A program made the position numbers and the translations under genes. The notes beneath the pieces were generated by a model. That model saw only the letters and a program-made list of their open reading frames with translations. It had not been told where the DNA came from and ran no database searches. Below, in pieces: positions 6,907-16,501 of a stretch of 64,000 nt of DNA. Each line of letters begins with the position of its first letter. Within the stretch, counting starts at the first letter, position 1. This stretch comes from Novosphingobium profundi (GTDB lineage Bacteria > Pseudomonadota > Alphaproteobacteria > Sphingomonadales > Sphingomonadaceae): contig NZ_JAIVLF010000003.1 in NCBI RefSeq assembly GCF_020524485.1, positions 372,001 through 436,000 of the forward strand, given 5' to 3'.

Positions 6907-8316
6907 TCAGGCCTTGGCCTTGGTGCGCCAGCCGTCGGCGTAGTTGTCGCGGGCGACTTCCGAATAGGGAACCGAGGCGACGACCGCCTTGATCTGGGTC
7001 TGCTCGTGCGGCTCGACGGTGGGCTTGCGGGTGCCGCCATCGGGCTCGCCCCAGACCAGCGTCACTTCGGTGCCCGGCTCGGCGATGCTTTCATCGACCA
7101 TGGCGAGCGAGAGGAAGCGGCCCTCGTTCTGGGTGTAACCGATCCAGGTCGAGATACCGGCCATCTTGCCGTCGGCATCGAGCACCATGTCGTAGGGGTG
7201 CATCGCGTAGACCGCGCTCGGGTAGTCCATGTACTTGGCGCGCGGCGCGCCCTTGGTCAGCATCGAGGACTGGACGCGCATCACGTCTTCGTTGTCGAGC
7301 GCGAGCGTGACCTTCTTGCGCTTGGGCTGGTCGACCATCTTTTCAAGCGCTTCGCGGCCGATGAAATCGTGGTCGAACTTGACCATGATGCCGTAGCCCA
7401 GTTCCCAGGGGTTGAGGTAGTAGTCCTCGATGTTGTCCGAGACGAACGAGCCGCCCAGCGAGGTCATGCCCTCATAGCACTTGGCGCCGGCCCATTCGCG
7501 GAAGCCCTTGGAGCCTTCGCCGGTGTAGAGCGCGGGCAGCGGCGAGGGAATCCAGCCCGATTCCAGAGTGTTCGAGCTGTAGGTACGGCCGCCCGAGGGA
7601 CGGATGCCGAATTCCTCACCCGCCGCCAGGAGCGCGGTGCGCACCTTGTCGTAGTCCTTCCAGGGACCGAACAGTTCGTAGCCCGGCTGGCCGGCCATGC
7701 CGTGACGCAGCGCGCGCACTTCGACACCGTCGATCATGACTGGCGCCATGTGGAAGAACTTGAGGTCGGGCGGGGTCTGGCCCATCGCCTTTTCCAGCGT
7801 CTTCATGGCGTTGGGGCCCTGAAGCTGGAAGCGATAGTTGCGGCGGTAGCCCTGCTGGTCGGCCGGACGCGCGGCGGTGCGCTCGTCACGCTCGATCTTG
7901 ACGTTCCACTTGCCGGTCTGGGCCCAGTATTCGACCCATTCGATGGTCGGCGCGCGGCCGACGAGCTCGAAAGTCTCTTCCTCGAGGTAGAACAGGATGA
8001 CGTCGCCGATGACGTAGCCTTCCGGGGTAACCGGCGCGAACTGCTTGGCGCGGTTCGGCTTGAAGCCCTTGAAGCTGTTGGGCGCGAGGTACGAAAGCAT
8101 CTCGAAGGCGTCGGGGCCGGTGACCAGAAGGTCGACCATGTGGAAGCTCTGGTTGAAGAGCACCGCAGTCTCGGCCCAGGCGCGCTGTTCGTCGCGCCAG
8201 TTCGAGTATTCGCCCGGAACGCCCGGATAGACGTTGGGACCAGTCTGCTGGTTACGCAGGAACTCGACGATATCTCCCTTTTCGTCGAGCAGCTGCTGAA
8301 GGGTTTGTCCGGTCAT
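6907..8316 (-). CDS. ligM: tetrahydrofolate-dependent aryl O-demethylase (LigM/DesA family)
   Basis: A 469-residue GcvT-like aminomethyltransferase-fold enzyme. It transfers the methyl group of a methoxy-aromatic acid to tetrahydrofolate, giving a phenol and 5-methyl-THF. Segments match LigM as I know it from Sphingobium SYK-6: FSNW-like YSNWRDEQ at the start, LRHGMAGQPGYE, YSSNTLESGWIPSPLPALYTG, SFVSDNIEDYYLNP and VKFDHDFIGREALE. The length fits LigM (about 471) better than DesA. LigM uses vanillate and 3-O-methylgallate, and LigAB beyond the divergent promoter could cleave the products. The frame extends upstream, but the ATG at 8316 gives the LigM N terminus. It lies 53 bp after the hydrolase gene, likely in one transcript. 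Confidence 0.88.
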   Translation of the reverse strand: MTGQTLQQLLDEKGDIVEFLRNQQTGPNVYPGVPGEYSNWRDEQRAWAETAVLFNQSFHMVDLLVTGPDAFEMLSYLAPNSFKGFKPNRAKQFAPVTPEGYVIGDVILFYLEEETFELVGRAPTIEWVEYWAQTGKWNVKIERDERTAARPADQQGYRRNYRFQLQGPNAMKTLEKAMGQTPPDLKFFHMAPVMIDGVEVRALRHGMAGQPGYELFGPWKDYDKVRTALLAAGEEFGIRPSGGRTYSSNTLESGWIPSPLPALYTGEGSKGFREWAGAKCYEGMTSLGGSFVSDNIEDYYLNPWELGYGIMVKFDHDFIGREALEKMVDQPKRKKVTLALDNEDVMRVQSSMLTKGAPRAKYMDYPSAVYAMHPYDMVLDADGKMAGISTWIGYTQNEGRFLSLAMVDESIAEPGTEVTLVWGEPDGGTRKPTVEPHEQTQIKAVVASVPYSEVARDNYADGWRTKAKA

Positions 8317-8369
8317 GTCAGCTATGCCTTTCAGGTTGGTTGGTTGTTGTTTGGGTTCGTGTGTGAACT

Positions 8370-9128
8370 TCAGGCGGCGGACGGCGCGTCGACGCTGGCC
8401 TTGAGCCAGCGGCGCAGCGCCGCGTTGAAAGCCTCGGGTGCCTCGGCCGGGGCCATGTGGCCGGCCTTGGGGATCACCGTCAGCGGACAGGGATCGGCCC
8501 AGTGGGGCGCGATGGTATCGGCAATGTCCTGGTGCTGCGCGGGCGGCGCCCAGGCATCGTCCTCGCCCACCATCAGCGCGACAGGGCAGGTCAGCGAAGT
8601 CAGCACGTCTTCGACATCGGGACGGTGCAGAAGCGCCTCGATTTGCGCTTCGAAGACCTCTTGCCCGGCGCGCAGGCACATCGTGCGCAGCGCCTGATAG
8701 AGATCGGCATCTTCGCGGCGTTCAGGGCCGATCATCGGCGGAAGCCAGGTGTCGACAAGCGCGCCGAAGCCTTGCGTGCGGCCAATGTCGCGCAGCGCGT
8801 GGCGCTTGGCGGGCTCACCCTCGCGCACGGGATGGATGCCCGTGTCGGCCAGCGCCAGGCGCACAACGCGCGTGGGGGCCATACGGCAGACCTCGAGCGC
8901 GACGCGCGCGCCCATGGAATGGCCAAACAGCGATACGCGCGGAGCAATACGGTCGAGCACGTAATCGGCCATAGCTTCCAGGCTGCTCGCGCCGCCATAA
9001 AAGCCATCGATTACCATCGCTTCGGGAAACGCGTCGAGCTGCGCGCCGAACATCCCCGAGTCGCACAACAGACCCGGCAGAATCACGAGCGCTTCGGCGC
9101 CCTCCTCATCCCATTTTTTCGTATCCAT
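8370..9128 (-). CDS. alpha/beta-fold hydrolase
   Basis: A 252-residue hydrolase. It has an oxyanion segment VILPGLLCDSGMF, the nucleophile elbow LFGHSMGARVALE, a likely acid in MVGEDDAWAPP and a histidine in PKAGHMAPAEAP. Family members hydrolyse esters, lactones or C-C bonds. Its place upstream of ligM and divergent from metF suggests an ester of a methoxylated aromatic acid or a ring-fission intermediate as substrate. The start ATG 9128 overlaps a candidate operator, and its ribosome site is weak. Confidence 0.8.
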   Translation of the reverse strand: MDTKKWDEEGAEALVILPGLLCDSGMFGAQLDAFPEAMVIDGFYGGASSLEAMADYVLDRIAPRVSLFGHSMGARVALEVCRMAPTRVVRLALADTGIHPVREGEPAKRHALRDIGRTQGFGALVDTWLPPMIGPERREDADLYQALRTMCLRAGQEVFEAQIEALLHRPDVEDVLTSLTCPVALMVGEDDAWAPPAQHQDIADTIAPHWADPCPLTVIPKAGHMAPAEAPEAFNAALRRWLKASVDAPSAA

Positions 9129-9147
9129 GAATTTTCATCTATACGAA
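9118..9147. promoter_or_regulatory. tandem candidate IclR operators in the hydrolase-ligM / metF divergent gap
   Basis: Two pseudo-palindromes, TTCGTATCCATGAA (9118-9131) and TTCATCTATACGAA (9134-9147), both fit TTCRT-N4-AYGAA and are spaced 16 bp start to start. The first covers the hydrolase start codon. A related site is at 3721. The likely binder is the IclR protein encoded at 5373. Confidence 0.4.
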
Positions 9148-9203
9148 GCGAGCGCGCTCCGCTAGAGGGTAATGCAACAAGACTGAGAAGGGAGAGAGAA
9201 TCG

Positions 9204-10073
9204 GTGAGCACTCCGATCATCCATCCGAACTGGGCGCGTCCGGCCATCAACATGGTGGAAGGCTACTCGCTTGAAATGACCGCCAAGGACATCGAGTCGC
9301 TGCGCGAGGCCGCCCCCGGCATTGCGCCCGACACCCCGATTGCCGTGACCTTCCTGCCCGGTGAAGCCTTCGAGGCCCGCATTGCAGCAGCGCGTCTCGT
9401 GCGCGAGCTCGGCTTCGAGCCGATGCCCCACTTCTCGGCACGCCGGATTGTCTCCGAAGACGAATTCCGTGAGTACCTGAAGGCGGTGACCAAGGAAGCG
9501 GGCGTGAAGCGCTGCTTCGTCATCGCGGGCGACCCGTCCGAGCCCGAAGGGCCCTTCGCGGACAGCTCCGCCCTGATCGCGACCGGCGCCTTCGAGGACG
9601 CCGGGATCACGGCGATCGGCATCGGCGGCCACCCCGAAGGCCACCCCAACATGTCGGACGAGGAATGCTGGAGCGTGCTCCAGACCAAGTGCGACGAGAT
9701 CGAGAAGCGCGGCATGGCCCCGCTGATCGTCACCCAGTTCGCCTTCGACGCCGGTGCCGTCCTGTCCTGGCTGGCCGAACTGCGCAAGCGTGGCCTCACA
9801 GCGCCTGTGCGTCTGGGCATTCCGGGGCCGGCGGGCATCAAGACCCTGATGCGCTTTGCCGCACGCTGCGGCGTGGGGGCTTCGGCCTCGGTCCTGACCA
9901 AGTACGGCATCTCGATCACCAAGCTGATCGGCACCGCGGGCCCGGACAAGCTGGTCGACCAGATCGAGAAGGGCCTCACCGAAGAGCACGGCGCGGTGCG
10001 CCTGCACTTCTATCCCTTCGGCGGCCTCACCAAGACGGTGGCCTGGATCAACGACTACGCCAAGTCCCACTGA
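9204..10073 (+). CDS. metF: 5,10-methylenetetrahydrofolate reductase
   Basis: A 289-residue MetF-type TIM-barrel flavoprotein. In catabolism it runs from 5-methyl-THF to methylene-THF. Recognisable segments are AVTFLPG, PHFSARRI, FVIAGDPSEPEGPF, GIGGHPEGHP, APLIVTQFAFDA and FYPFGGLTKTVAWIND. The start GTG 9204 follows GGGAGAGAG. It heads the operon that ends in ligB and is divergent from the ligM operon, so its job is to recycle the methyl-folate made by LigM. In SYK-6, ligM and metF are also neighbours. Confidence 0.9.
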   Translation: MSTPIIHPNWARPAINMVEGYSLEMTAKDIESLREAAPGIAPDTPIAVTFLPGEAFEARIAAARLVRELGFEPMPHFSARRIVSEDEFREYLKAVTKEAGVKRCFVIAGDPSEPEGPFADSSALIATGAFEDAGITAIGIGGHPEGHPNMSDEECWSVLQTKCDEIEKRGMAPLIVTQFAFDAGAVLSWLAELRKRGLTAPVRLGIPGPAGIKTLMRFAARCGVGASASVLTKYGISITKLIGTAGPDKLVDQIEKGLTEEHGAVRLHFYPFGGLTKTVAWINDYAKSH

Positions 10074-10181
10074 TCTTCCGCCCGTCCCCCGCAGCGCGCG
10101 GGGACGGGCATCCGCGTGCCGCCCTACCAGCGCTGGCGCGCCAAACAGAACAACAATATCTCTAGAGAGGAGTCCCACCCC

Positions 10182-11039
10182 GTGAGCACGACCTATTCGT
10201 TGCGCCTGCAGTGCCAGGACAAGGCCGGCATCGTGGCCGCCGTTTCGGTGTTTCTGGCCGAACGCGGCGGCAATATCGTCGACGCGCAGCAGTTCCATGA
10301 CCAGCTTTCGGGCCGGTTCTTCATGCGCATCGAGTTCATTCCCGGCGAAGGCCAGACCGTCGAGGGCCTGACCAAGGGCTTCGCCGAGACTGTTGCGACC
10401 GACGACATGGAGTGGGGCCTTCGCGACAACGCGGTGCCCAAGAAGGTGCTGCTCATGGTCTCCAAGTGGGACCACTGCCTGGGGGACCTTCTCTACCGCA
10501 ACCGCATCGGCGAACTGGGCATGGAAGTGGTCGGCATTGTCTCCAACCACCCCAAGGAAGTGCTCCACACCTCCCTGATGAACGGCCTGCCCTACCACCA
10601 CCTGCCGATCACCAAGGACACCAAGCCCCAACAGGAAGCGCAGATCAAGCAGGTCGTGAACGAGACCGGAGCCGAGCTGATCGTGCTCGCGCGCTACATG
10701 CAGATCCTCTCGGACGATCTCGCCGCGTTCCTTTCGGGCCGCTGCATCAACATCCACCACTCGTTCCTGCCCGGCTTCAAGGGCGCCAAGCCCTACCACC
10801 AGGCCTTCGACCGCGGCGTCAAGATGATCGGCGCGACCGCGCACTACGTCACCGCCGACCTCGACGAAGGCCCGATCATCCACCAGGACGTGGAGCGCGT
10901 GACCCACGCCGACATGCCCGAGGAACTGGTCCGCAAGGGCCGCGACATCGAGCGCCGCGTGCTCGCCGAAGCCGTGCGCCTGCATCTGGATGACCGCGTC
11001 TTCATGAACGGGGCCCGCACCGTCGTCTTCAAGGACTGA
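10182..11039 (+). CDS. purU: formyltetrahydrofolate deformylase
   Basis: A 285-residue PurU. The N-terminal ACT domain (LRLQCQDKAGIVAAVSVFLAERGG) is followed by a formyltransferase-like hydrolase domain with HHSFLPGFKGAKPYHQAF, IGATAHYVTADLDEGPIIHQD and the catalytic aspartate in that last motif. It hydrolyses 10-formyl-THF to formate and free THF. GTG 10182 is preceded by AGAGAGGAG. Set between metF and folD, it gives the methyl group an exit as formate and restores THF for LigM. Confidence 0.92.
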   Translation: MSTTYSLRLQCQDKAGIVAAVSVFLAERGGNIVDAQQFHDQLSGRFFMRIEFIPGEGQTVEGLTKGFAETVATDDMEWGLRDNAVPKKVLLMVSKWDHCLGDLLYRNRIGELGMEVVGIVSNHPKEVLHTSLMNGLPYHHLPITKDTKPQQEAQIKQVVNETGAELIVLARYMQILSDDLAAFLSGRCINIHHSFLPGFKGAKPYHQAFDRGVKMIGATAHYVTADLDEGPIIHQDVERVTHADMPEELVRKGRDIERRVLAEAVRLHLDDRVFMNGARTVVFKD

Positions 11040-11044
11040 CCCAG

Positions 11045-11914
11045 ATGGCGGAGCGTATCGACGGCAAGGCCATGGCCCGGGCCATGCTCGCCGAGACCAC
11101 GGCCGCCGTGGCCGACCTTGAGGCGCGGGGGATCTCCCCCGCCCTCGCCGTCGTCCTCGTCGGCGCGGACCCGGCCAGCGAAGTCTATGTCGGGCGCAAG
11201 GTGCGCGAGTGCGAGAAGGCGGGCATCCGCTCGATCGAGCATCGCCTCGCCGCCGACACCGACGAGGAGGCGCTGATCGCGCTCATCGACGCGATGAACG
11301 CGGACGACGCCATCCACGGCATCCTCATCCAGCTGCCGCTGCCAGCCCACATCAACGCCAGCCGGGTCCTCGACCGGATCACGCCGGGCAAGGACGTCGA
11401 CGGCTTCCACCCGGTCAACGTCGGGCGCCTCTCGACCGGCACGGGCGGCCTTGTCCCGTGCACACCGCTGGGCATCATGAAGCTGCTCGACTCGGTGATC
11501 GAGGACTACCGCGGCCTTGATGCCGTGGTCATCGGCAAGTCGAACATCGTGGGCAAGCCTGTGGCGATGCTCCTTCTCGAACGCGAGGCGACGGTCACCG
11601 TCACCCACATCGAGACCAAGGGCCTGCCCGACATCGCCCGCAAGGCCGACATCATCGTCGCCGCCGCAGGTGCCCCGCATCTGGTCCGCGGCTACTGGGT
11701 CAAGGAAGGCGCCGTCGTCATCGACGTGGGCATCACCCGCGTCACCGACCACGACGGCCACACGAAGATCGTCGGCGACTGCGCCACGCACGAGCTGGAA
11801 CACGCCCGCGCGGTGACCCCCGTGCCCGGAGGCGTGGGCCCCATGACCATCGCCTGCCTCCTTGCCAACACGGTAAGCGCGGCGCGCGCCACTCTCGAAA
11901 GCGAACCGGCATGA
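11045..11914 (+). CDS. folD: bifunctional methylene-THF dehydrogenase / methenyl-THF cyclohydrolase
   Basis: A 289-residue FolD that converts methylene-THF to 10-formyl-THF in two steps. Visible motifs are the catalytic YVGRKVRECEKAGI (Tyr and Lys), the PGKDVDGFHP loop, the NAD(P)-site GKSNIVGKPVAMLL and the C-terminal TPVPGGVGPMTIACL. It starts 5 bp after purU. The chromosome probably carries another copy for biosynthesis, since this one is embedded in a catabolic operon. Confidence 0.95.
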   Translation: MAERIDGKAMARAMLAETTAAVADLEARGISPALAVVLVGADPASEVYVGRKVRECEKAGIRSIEHRLAADTDEEALIALIDAMNADDAIHGILIQLPLPAHINASRVLDRITPGKDVDGFHPVNVGRLSTGTGGLVPCTPLGIMKLLDSVIEDYRGLDAVVIGKSNIVGKPVAMLLLEREATVTVTHIETKGLPDIARKADIIVAAAGAPHLVRGYWVKEGAVVIDVGITRVTDHDGHTKIVGDCATHELEHARAVTPVPGGVGPMTIACLLANTVSAARATLESEPA

Positions 11915-12336
11915 ACCAGATTGCACCGCAAGGCTTTACCGGCGTCACCACCCACGCGCTCACCACCGTGCGGGTGCGCGACCTGGAACTCCTGGCCGAC
12001 ATCGGCATCAACCCCGACGAGGTGGGCCGGCGCCAGCCGCTCGTCCTCACCGTCGAGCTGGAGCTGACCGGCACGGGCATCACCGCGATCGACGAGACCG
12101 TCGACTACCGCCGCGTGGTGGCCGCGGCCGAAGCGCTCGCGCTCGTCCACATCCCGCTGATCGAGACCTTCGGCCAGCGCCTTGCCGAAGAGTGCCTCGG
12201 CTGGCCCTGCGTCCAGCAGGCGCGCGTCAGCATCGACAAGCCCTTTGCCCTCACCCGCGGGATGGCGGGCGTCGAGGTCATCATGACAAGACCGGTCCGC
12301 TTCCCCGGGCCCAATGGAGAGGAGACCCGCCCATGA
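11911..12336 (+). CDS. folB: dihydroneopterin aldolase family protein
   Basis: A 141-residue FolB-like protein of the tunnel fold. It has VRDLELLADIGINPDEVGRRQPLVLTVELEL near the start, DETVDYRRVV in the middle, and HIPLIETFGQRLAEECL with the helix and lysine region VSIDKPFALTRG at the end. FolB cleaves dihydroneopterin in folate synthesis. It overlaps folD by 4 bp and ligA by 4 bp, so it is fully coupled to the catabolic genes. It probably boosts the folate pool used for demethylation, though a different pterin role is possible. Confidence 0.85.
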   Translation: MNQIAPQGFTGVTTHALTTVRVRDLELLADIGINPDEVGRRQPLVLTVELELTGTGITAIDETVDYRRVVAAAEALALVHIPLIETFGQRLAEECLGWPCVQQARVSIDKPFALTRGMAGVEVIMTRPVRFPGPNGEETRP

Positions 12337-12743
12337 CCCGCGTCACCGACGTCGCGTCCTACCTGGCCGAATTCGACGACATTCCCGGCACCCGCGTGTT
12401 CATCGCCAAGCGCGCGCGCGCCGGATACCACCTCAATCAGTTCGCGATGAGCCTGATGAAGCCGGAGAACCGCGAACGCTTCAAGGCTGACGAGCGCGCC
12501 TATCTGGATGAGTGGCCGATGAGCGAGGAGCAGAAGGAAGCCCTGCTCGCGCGCGACTACAACCGCCTGCTCGACCTTGGCGGCAACGTCTACTTTCTCG
12601 CCAAGGTCTTCTCGACCGACGGCCTCTCCTTCGTCCAGGCGGTCTCCACCATGACCGGCATGAGCGTCGAGGAGTACCAGGCGATGATGGTCGGCGGCGG
12701 CCGCTCGCCCGAAGGCGCGCGCTCGATCAAAGACAAGACCTGA
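12333..12743 (+). CDS. ligA: protocatechuate 4,5-dioxygenase alpha subunit
   Basis: A 136-residue helical subunit matching LigA, with VFIAKRARAGYHLNQFAMSL, the central RFKADERAYLDEWPMSEEQKEALLARDY and GGNVYFLAKVFSTDG. LigA caps the active site of LigB. It overlaps folB by 4 bp and lies 21 bp before ligB. Confidence 0.93.
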   Translation: MTRVTDVASYLAEFDDIPGTRVFIAKRARAGYHLNQFAMSLMKPENRERFKADERAYLDEWPMSEEQKEALLARDYNRLLDLGGNVYFLAKVFSTDGLSFVQAVSTMTGMSVEEYQAMMVGGGRSPEGARSIKDKT

Positions 12744-13610
<867 letters not shown>

Positions 13611-13632
13611 CGGCACTCTCTCCCGACATACG

Positions 13633-13677
13633 AAAAGGCCCGGTTACGCAGGTAGCGTAACCGGGCCTTTTTTTTTT
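13633..13677. terminator. bidirectional terminator between ligB and the MFS gene
   Basis: A 17-bp perfect stem AAAAGGCCCGGTTACGC pairs with GCGTAACCGGGCCTTTT around the loop AGGTA. A long T-run follows on the plus strand and an A-run precedes, so it can serve both converging transcripts. Confidence 0.92.
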
Positions 13678-13725
13678 CATGCTTGGTCGTGGCCGGCCTC
13701 CCCCGGAAGGGAGGCCGTGAGCCTC

Positions 13726-15066
13726 TTAGCGGCGGCTGGCGAGGCTGCGGTTGAACCACAGCGCGAGCAGCGTCGCGACCGCGCCCGAGAAGAGGTAGGC
13801 GCCCGAAGCCATGAGACCGAAGTTGGCCGAAAGCAGCAGCGCGACGAGCGGCGCGAAACCGGCACCGAAAAGCCAGGAAAGGTCGCTGGTGAGCGCCGAG
13901 CCGGTGTAGCGGTACTCGGTCGGGAACTCGGAGGAGACGACACCCGAGGACTGGCCGAAGGCGAGGCCCAGGATGATGAAGCCGATGACCATGAACAGGA
14001 TCTCGCCCATCGCGCCGCCATCAAGGAGGAGCGGCGCGAAGCCCGAGAACACGGCGATCGCGACCGCGCACGAGCCGAGCAGCGTGCGGCGGCCGAACTT
14101 GTCGGCAAGGTAGCCCGAGGCGAGCACGGCGACGACGCCGAAGGCCGCGGCCATCGCTTCGATCAGAAGGAAGCTGACCGGCGTGTCCGAGGTAAACAGG
14201 AACACCCACGAAAGCGGGAAGACGGTGACCATGTGGAACAGCGCGAAGCTGGCAAGCGGGGCAAAAGCGCCCAGAACGATGGTCTTGCCAGCCTTGCTCA
14301 GGGTCGAGCTGATGCTGGTGGCCTGGAGGTCGCGGGTGTCGAACAGGTGCTGGAATTCCTCGGTGACCACGATGCGCAGACGCGCAAAGAGCGCGACGAC
14401 GTTGATCGCGAAGGCCACGAAGAACGGGAAGCGCCAGCCAAAGGCGAGGAAGTCCTCGGCCGGGAGCGCGGTCACCATGTAGGCGAACAGCAGGCTGGCG
14501 ACCATCAGGCCGAAGGGCGCGCCAAGCTGCGGGATCATGGCGTACCAGCCGCGCTTTTCCTCGGGCGCGTTGAGCGCGAGGAGCGAGGCAAGGCCGTCCC
14601 AGGTGCCGCCAAGCGCAAAGCCCTGGCCCAGGCGCAGCAGCGCGAGCGCCCAGATCGTGCTGGCACCCACGGTCTCGTAGGCAGGGAGGAACGCGATGGC
14701 CGCGGTCGATCCGCCCAGCAGGAACAGCGCGATGGTCAGCTTGGTGCCACGGCCGTAGGCGCGGTCGATGGCCATGAAGAAGACCGAACCAAAGGGGCGG
14801 GCGACGAAGGCCAGTGCGAAGATCGCGAAGGAGTAGATCGTGCCCGTCAGCGCATCCACGAAAGGAAAGAACAGCGACGGAAACACGAGCACCGAGGCGA
14901 TGCCATAGACGAAGAAGTCGAAGAACTCGGACGTACGGCCGATGATCACGCCGATCGCGATCTCGCCGGGCGAGGGTTCGTGGTGCCCCTTCAAGGCTGG
15001 GAGCCCCAGGGCTTCGCGGGTCGGACTAAGTGTGCTCATTGCAATACTGCGGCCTTCATCTGTCAT
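13726..15066 (-). CDS. MFS transporter, metabolite:H+ symporter (MHS) type
   Basis: A 446-residue, roughly 12-helix carrier. It has the MHS signature near the N terminus (GRTSEFFDFFVYGIASVLVFPSLFFP, then FVARPFGSVFFMAIDRAYGRG) and ALLRLGQGFALGGTWDG. MHS carriers take up aromatic or other organic acids with protons. Position next to ligAB suggests an aromatic acid such as protocatechuate or vanillate. An in-frame ATG at 15039 gives a slightly shorter start. It converges with ligB on a shared terminator and is divergent from cyoA. Confidence 0.85.
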   Translation of the reverse strand: MTDEGRSIAMSTLSPTREALGLPALKGHHEPSPGEIAIGVIIGRTSEFFDFFVYGIASVLVFPSLFFPFVDALTGTIYSFAIFALAFVARPFGSVFFMAIDRAYGRGTKLTIALFLLGGSTAAIAFLPAYETVGASTIWALALLRLGQGFALGGTWDGLASLLALNAPEEKRGWYAMIPQLGAPFGLMVASLLFAYMVTALPAEDFLAFGWRFPFFVAFAINVVALFARLRIVVTEEFQHLFDTRDLQATSISSTLSKAGKTIVLGAFAPLASFALFHMVTVFPLSWVFLFTSDTPVSFLLIEAMAAAFGVVAVLASGYLADKFGRRTLLGSCAVAIAVFSGFAPLLLDGGAMGEILFMVIGFIILGLAFGQSSGVVSSEFPTEYRYTGSALTSDLSWLFGAGFAPLVALLLSANFGLMASGAYLFSGAVATLLALWFNRSLASRR

Positions 15067-15159
15067 GACTGGTTCGGCCCTGGCGCGGACCGGCAGGCAC
15101 GAATCATTTTTCAGGCGCCACGCGGAGCGCCCGGGTCGATACCTGTGGCCCTATCGTCA

Positions 15160-15173
15160 TTGATACGCATCAA
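15160..15173. promoter_or_regulatory. perfect FNR/FixK-type box upstream of cyoA
   Basis: TTGAT-ACGC-ATCAA matches the FNR/Anr consensus TTGAT-N4-ATCAA at every fixed base. It lies 58 bp before the cyoA start, in the gap shared with the divergent MFS gene. FNR-type proteins commonly repress cyo in low oxygen. Confidence 0.75.
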
Positions 15174-15180
15174 GTGGATT

Positions 15181-15193
15181 GGACAAAATGTCC
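15181..15193. promoter_or_regulatory. small palindrome beside the FNR box
   Basis: GGACA-AAA-TGTCC is a 5-bp-arm palindrome 7 bp after the FNR box, in the cyoA leader or promoter. No known regulator is assigned. Confidence 0.3.
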
Positions 15194-15231
15194 TATGTTC
15201 GCTCCCGCAGCATAGTCCTAGGCGCAGCGCC

Positions 15232-16497
15232 ATGCGCTCTCCAGAGTCCCGAACGATGCCGCGCCGTCCTGTAGCGCCGCCCCGAGCCCCAGTCACCCGT
15301 ATTGCCGCCGCACTGGCGCTGACGGGTGCCCTTTCCGCCTGCAACACCGTCGTGCTCAAGCCGGCGGGTGACGTTGCGCAGCAGCAGGGGGACCTCGTCG
15401 TCATATCGACCCTCCTGATGCTGCTCATCATCGTCCCCGTCATTGCGCTGACGCTGTTCTTCGCGTTCAAGTACCGCGCGTCGAACAAGGAGGCGAACTA
15501 CCAGCCCGACTGGGATCACTCGACCCAGCTCGAACTGGTCATCTGGGCCGCGCCGCTGCTCATCATCATCTGCCTGGGCGCCCTCACCTGGGTGAGCACG
15601 CACCTTCTCGACCCCTATCGCACCATCGGGCGAATCGATCCCGAAACCCCGATCAGCGCGCAGGTCGAACCTCTCGAGGTCGACGTTGTCGCGCTCGACT
15701 GGAAGTGGCTGTTCATCTACCCCGAGCAGGGCGTGGCGACGGTCAACGAGCTGGTCGTTCCCACCAACCGCCCGCTGCACTTCCGCATTACCGCCTCAAG
15801 CGTGATGAACTCGTTCTACGTGCCCGCGATGGCCGGCCAGATCTATGCCATGCCCGGCATGGAGACCCGCCTCAACGCGGTCATGAACCGCACCGGTGAC
15901 GATTTCGTCGGCTTCTCCGCCAACTACTCGGGCGCGGGCTTCTCCGGCATGCGCTTCCCCGTCCGTTCGGTTGACGATGCTGGCTTTGCCAGCTGGGTTG
16001 CCGACGTGAAGGACGGCGGCGAGAAGGCGGCTGGCACGCTGGATGCGCCCACGTACCTCGACCTCGAAAAGCCCAGCGAGAACGTTCCTGCGATGCACTT
16101 CGCGAACGTCGACGCCAAGCTTTACGGCCGCATCGTCGACATGTGCGTCGAGCCCGGCAAGATGTGCATGAGCGAGATGATGGCGATCGACGCGCGTGGC
16201 GGCCTCGGCAAGGCTGGCATCCACAACGTCGAGATGCTGACTTACGACAAGCACGGCCGCGAGGCCGCTCTCGATGCGACCCGCAATCCCGACGCCGCGC
16301 TCACCCGCGAGCTGGCCTGGGTGCGCGCCCTGTGTGAACAGGAAGCCGGTGCCGTCATCGACAACACCGTCGAGGCGCCCGAGGACAAGAACTCGCTGAC
16401 CGGGTTCGGCCTCTCGGCCCCGCAGTCGCTCTCGCTGGCTGGCCAGAACGACTCCCAGAGCACGCTGGCTCGCCCCTCCAAGACTTCCCGGAACTAA
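15232..16497 (+). CDS. cyoA: ubiquinol oxidase (cytochrome o/ba3-type) subunit II
   Basis: About 421 residues. It begins with a lipoprotein signal ending in the lipobox LSAC, then two membrane spans ([20 protein letters not shown] and [19 protein letters not shown]), and a periplasmic cupredoxin domain with [20 protein letters not shown]. The CuA-binding cysteines of cytochrome c oxidases are absent: the equivalent stretch reads [12 protein letters not shown]. That marks it as a quinol oxidase subunit. An ATG at 15256 is an alternative start. First gene of cyoABCD-surf1-regBA. The C-terminal tail is longer than in E. coli CyoA. Confidence 0.92.
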   Translation: MRSPESRTMPRRPVAPPRAPVTRIAAALALTGALSACNTVVLKPAGDVAQQQGDLVVISTLLMLLIIVPVIALTLFFAFKYRASNKEANYQPDWDHSTQLELVIWAAPLLIIICLGALTWVSTHLLDPYRTIGRIDPETPISAQVEPLEVDVVALDWKWLFIYPEQGVATVNELVVPTNRPLHFRITASSVMNSFYVPAMAGQIYAMPGMETRLNAVMNRTGDDFVGFSANYSGAGFSGMRFPVRSVDDAGFASWVADVKDGGEKAAGTLDAPTYLDLEKPSENVPAMHFANVDAKLYGRIVDMCVEPGKMCMSEMMAIDARGGLGKAGIHNVEMLTYDKHGREAALDATRNPDAALTRELAWVRALCEQEAGAVIDNTVEAPEDKNSLTGFGLSAPQSLSLAGQNDSQSTLARPSKTSRN

Positions 16498-16501
16498 GAC
16501 C

